Below, piece after piece: positions 3,763 through 6,537 of a stretch of 6,537 bases of DNA (position 1 is the first letter of the stretch; the number at the start of each line of letters is the position of its first letter). A model generated the notes under the pieces. That model was not told the origin of the DNA and ran no database searches. It saw nothing but the letters and a program-made list of their open reading frames with translations. The position numbers were made by a program, and so were the translations under genes. Location of the stretch: positions 1-6,537 of the forward strand of contig JABSRK010000217.1 of assembly GCA_013213915.1 (NCBI GenBank), written 5' to 3'. This DNA is from Planctomycetota bacterium. Lineage in GTDB: Bacteria; Planctomycetota; GCA-002687715.

Positions 3763-6537
3763 ATGACGGAACTGCCGAGCGAACTCCTGCCGAACATCCC
3801 CGGATTCGAGATCCTGGAGGAAATCGGCCGCGGTGCGACGAGTCGTGTGTTCCGCGCCTGCCAGGTCACCCTCGACCGGGAGGTGGCGCTCAAGATCATC
3901 ACGACGCTTGGGGAAAAAGGGCGAAGGCGCGCCGTGCGGCTGTTCCGCGAGGCTCGCCTCTCGGGCGCCCTCGATCACTCGGGGATCGTGCGTGGGATCG
4001 ATGCAGGTGAAGGCGATGGCTCCTGTTGGTTCGCCATGGACCTGGTCGACGGCGAGAGCTTGCAGGAACTCCTCGATCGCGAAGAGCACATGCCGCTCGG
4101 CGAAGTCCTGGGCCTGGCCGAGGCGCTCCTGGAAGCCCTCGATCACGCCCATCGACGTGGCGTGACACACCGGGACATCAAGCCCGCGAACATCCTCATC
4201 GACATCGACGGCGTCCCTCGAATCCTTGACCTGGGGCTGGCGCGGCGTCAGGCAGACCCCACGCTCACCGGTGAGGGCGCGGTCGGTACGCCCCAGTACA
4301 TGGCCCCCGAGCAGGCACGGGAGCCCACCAAGGTGGATGGTCGTTCCGACATCTTCAGTCTCGGGGCGACGCTATACCGGGCGTTGTGCGGCGTCCCTCC
4401 GTTCGACGGCGAGACCGTCGGCGAGGTCCTCAGTAATGTGCTGCACGGCGATCCCGTGAGGCCATCGGCTCACGTAGATGGGCTGCCGCAAGCAGTCGAC
4501 CTCGTGATGCAACGTATGCTCGAAAAGCGTACGGAGCACCGGTACCAATCGGCCACCGAGGCCCTCGCCGACGTTCGTGCGTTGCGCGAGGGGAGGCGCC
4601 CGAGGGCGAGGCCGCGGGGGCGGTGGCGTCGATCCCTGATGGTCGCCGGCGCGGTCGTGGTCGGGGTGAGTGGGTGGGGGCTGGTCGCCGCACTAAACGG
4701 CGACCGGGCGCATCGCGACGAGAGCTCCGTGCAACCGGGGAGCGCGGTGGATGCCGCAGCCCGAGCGCATGCCGAACTGGACCGCATCACCAGGGACACG
4801 CGACAAAACATCGGGGACCGGCTTTTTCGAGCGCTGCAGCAGAGCGATCGCCTCCCCGATGATGACGTGAGGGCGCGAGAGGTCGTCGCCCACCTGGAAA
4901 TCGCGTATTTCGGTGCCGTGGAGGAGGCGATTGGCCGTGCCGAGGAGGGCGCGGTGGCATCGTTGTCGGCCGGGGCGCCCGTGCATCTCGATCCGGAATC
5001 GTTGGAACTCGGCGTATATGCCGAGGCGTTTTCCGTCACCCGTGGTGATTACGCCTCCCGCGTTCGGGGGCTCTGCAGGCAGGCCAGCGCGCGGGTTGAG
5101 CGGCGCCTGAATGCCCACCGAGCGATGGTGGCCGCCGAAATTGTCGATGCGATGGACACCTGGTTGGCCGACAACCGAACGAGCCTGCTGGCCGACTCGG
5201 TGGCGATTTTCGCGCTCGACGCTATCGAGGTGGAGCATGGCCCAGTGTCGCTGCTGACTGCGGAGCAACGGGCTTTGATCCTGACGACGCGAGGTCGGGT
5301 TCGCGCAGCCCTTTCGGCGCACCCGCAGCGAGAGTGGGAGAGCGCCGTTGCCGACGTGGAGAGACAGATCGAGGCGTTGCGACTCGAGAGCGCCCGCCGC
5401 ATCCTGGAGCGAGCGCGGACGCGAGTTGGAGACCTCATTCCGACCGGGCAATCGGAGGTGGAAGGCCTGCTGCGCATGATATCCATGCAGCAGGATCAGG
5501 AGATCCGGGCGGCGCGGGCGATCCCCGAACTCGCCCGCAGGCATGGTGTCGCGGGGCTCGCGACGGGCGAGCAGCGGCTCCGGATCGAGTCTATGCGGGG
5601 CGCCATCGACCGATACAGGGACCCGGACGAGATAGTCGGGATGAACGTCGAACTGGCAGTGGCGATGCGGCTGGTCGTCTGCCTGGAGGGTGCGGTCAAC
5701 CTGCGAGACCATGTCCTCGGTTCGGTCGGAGCGCTCGTCGCCGGCGCGGGGACGAAGTTTCGACCGCGCCGCCGTCACCATGGGTACGTTCGGTCGCGGC
5801 GCCTCCTGGGACGGAACGGACGCGTTCTTCTCGCCAGGGACGCGGTGGGGCAACCCCGCACCTACGACGTGGACGACCTGCTGGCACCATGTCTGCTGGA
5901 GTTGGCCAAAGCTGCGGGCCTGGATGCCGATGCCGCGTTCGGGGCGTGGTTGGCGTACATGGATGGCGACGACGACCTCGCGCTCGAACTCTCGACGGCG
6001 CTGCAGGAAAGCGAGCTGACCCGCGAAACCCTCTTGCGCTTCTCCCGCGAGGCGGTGGAGCGGCGGCTCGACACATTCGATGTGGCGGCGGATCGAGAGG
6101 CTTACGGACGACTGGTGGAAGCCCGCGGTTGCATCGCCTCGGGCGACTTGGAAGGAGCGCGTGCTGCGCTCGACACGGCCGATCGGGCGCTGCGCCGGGG
6201 GGGCAAGGGCTGGGCCGCGCGACGCTTCTGGAGGGAATTTGGGAAAGAGGTCAGGGCTCTTCGCAACGACCTCGAAATCCACGGGAGATTGGAGGCAGCG
6301 TGGCGCGATTTCGGCTCTCACGTGCGCTCCGATGTCGAGGCCCGTCGCGTGATCCTCTCCCTCCCGCTGGGCACTCGAACGACCGGTGTCAAGGCGGTTG
6401 CGCCGCCAGCGCGAGCAGTTTCCGCGGCGGATGGCCTCCGGCTCATGGGCCCGGACCATCTCGCCATCACTCCGCCGCATCGCTTGCCACCACTCCGGAT
6501 CTCCGTTCCATCCTTGGCGAACGCAGCCGTTGATCTC
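3763..6537 (+). CDS. Transmembrane Hanks-type Ser/Thr protein kinase with large unrecognised C-terminal ectodomain (3' end outside window)
   Basis: The frame stays open from ATG 3763 to the window edge, 925 codons, so the protein is 3'-truncated. The kinase domain fills about residues 15-275: glycine loop IGRGATSRVF (21-30), ATP lysine K44 in VALK, helix C E63, catalytic loop HRDIKPAN (136-143; D138, K140, N143), metal-binding DLG at 156-158 in place of DFG, the activation segment with T167, T169, T176 and GTPQYMAPEQA (175-185), and SDIFSLG (195-201). All essential residues are present, so it should be active. A strongly basic stretch (about 278-290) precedes one hydrophobic segment (about 292-311). 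The kinase is therefore inside and the remaining 600-plus residues outside. That part is mostly charged helix, with a TPR-like helix pair near 783-811 and a Pro-rich, possibly beta-rich stretch from about 880. I recognise no sensor family such as PASTA, WD40 or SUMF1. The start abuts the preceding stop (5-nt gap) with GGTGGG touching the ATG, suggesting translational coupling. In-frame ATG 3715 and GTG 3724 are less likely because the kinase N-terminus fits ATG 3763. Confidence 0.92.
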   Translation, partial: MTELPSELLPNIPGFEILEEIGRGATSRVFRACQVTLDREVALKIITTLGEKGRRRAVRLFREARLSGALDHSGIVRGIDAGEGDGSCWFAMDLVDGESLQELLDREEHMPLGEVLGLAEALLEALDHAHRRGVTHRDIKPANILIDIDGVPRILDLGLARRQADPTLTGEGAVGTPQYMAPEQAREPTKVDGRSDIFSLGATLYRALCGVPPFDGETVGEVLSNVLHGDPVRPSAHVDGLPQAVDLVMQRMLEKRTEHRYQSATEALADVRALREGRRPRARPRGRWRRSLMVAGAVVVGVSGWGLVAALNGDRAHRDESSVQPGSAVDAAARAHAELDRITRDTRQNIGDRLFRALQQSDRLPDDDVRAREVVAHLEIAYFGAVEEAIGRAEEGAVASLSAGAPVHLDPESLELGVYAEAFSVTRGDYASRVRGLCRQASARVERRLNAHRAMVAAEIVDAMDTWLADNRTSLLADSVAIFALDAIEVEHGPVSLLTAEQRALILTTRGRVRAALSAHPQREWESAVADVERQIEALRLESARRILERARTRVGDLIPTGQSEVEGLLRMISMQQDQEIRAARAIPELARRHGVAGLATGEQRLRIESMRGAIDRYRDPDEIVGMNVELAVAMRLVVCLEGAVNLRDHVLGSVGALVAGAGTKFRPRRRHHGYVRSRRLLGRNGRVLLARDAVGQPRTYDVDDLLAPCLLELAKAAGLDADAAFGAWLAYMDGDDDLALELSTALQESELTRETLLRFSREAVERRLDTFDVAADREAYGRLVEARGCIASGDLEGARAALDTADRALRRGGKGWAARRFWREFGKEVRALRNDLEIHGRLEAAWRDFGSHVRSDVEARRVILSLPLGTRTTGVKAVAPPARAVSAADGLRLMGPDHLAITPPHRLPPLRISVPSLANAAVDL

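Noticed and set aside
4693..6480. Long open frame on the minus strand (595 codons)
   Set aside because: It lies antisense to the kinase gene, whose frame has clear domain motifs and good third-position GC. Long antisense frames are expected in GC-rich coding DNA, and the translation shows no recognisable motif.
5334..6533. Plus-strand open frame of 399 codons overlapping the kinase 3' half
   Set aside because: It is in a different frame from the kinase and has a Gly/Arg/Pro-rich, disorder-like translation typical of an out-of-frame reading. The kinase frame is continuous through it.
1..6537. CRISPR array, tRNA/rRNA genes, insertion sequence or toxin-antitoxin pair
   Set aside because: No regularly spaced direct repeats, cloverleaf-like segments, transposase motifs or terminal inverted repeats were seen. 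Nearly all sequence is accounted for by the four genes.

Overview
The window is GC-rich (by eye roughly two thirds G+C) and entirely bacterial in layout. It carries four genes in a row on the + strand, the first and last cut by the window edges. An LPS-type heptosyltransferase points to a Gram-negative envelope. An FHA-GAF sigma54 activator, a secreted HExxH protein of the DUF1570/peptidase-MA-like style and a transmembrane Hanks-type Ser/Thr kinase with a large unique C-terminal part together suggest Planctomycetota. Myxococcota is a less likely alternative. The assignment is inferred from gene style, not from a marker gene.

Layout: positions 2-538 hold the 3' end of a family 9 glycosyltransferase (heptosyltransferase II-like). 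Positions 539-754 are a non-coding leader with an AT-richer patch, a weak promoter-like site (TGGCAC...GC) and two adjacent inverted repeats. Positions 755-2713 encode a complete FHA-GAF-AAA+-Fis-HTH enhancer-binding protein starting at a GTG behind a good Shine-Dalgarno sequence. Positions 2774-3757 encode a signal-peptide-bearing gluzincin-like protein (HEVGH...E). Positions 3763-6537 encode a Ser/Thr protein kinase whose frame stays open to the window end (925 codons so far): cytoplasmic kinase domain, one membrane segment, then more than 600 residues of mostly helical extracytoplasmic sequence that I do not recognise.

How the genes may work together: the last three genes are closely spaced (60 nt, then 5 nt) and probably co-transcribed. 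The parts fit a signalling chain. A membrane kinase with an outside domain would phosphorylate threonine inside the cell, the FHA domain of the activator would read phosphothreonine, and the AAA+ domain would open sigma54 promoters. The secreted protease-like protein would be an effector or modulator on the same side of the membrane as the kinase ectodomain. This is an inference from domains and gene order. The heptosyltransferase is separated by a 216-nt gap and probably belongs to a neighbouring envelope (LPS core) locus. No tRNA, rRNA, CRISPR array, insertion sequence or convincing intrinsic terminator was seen.
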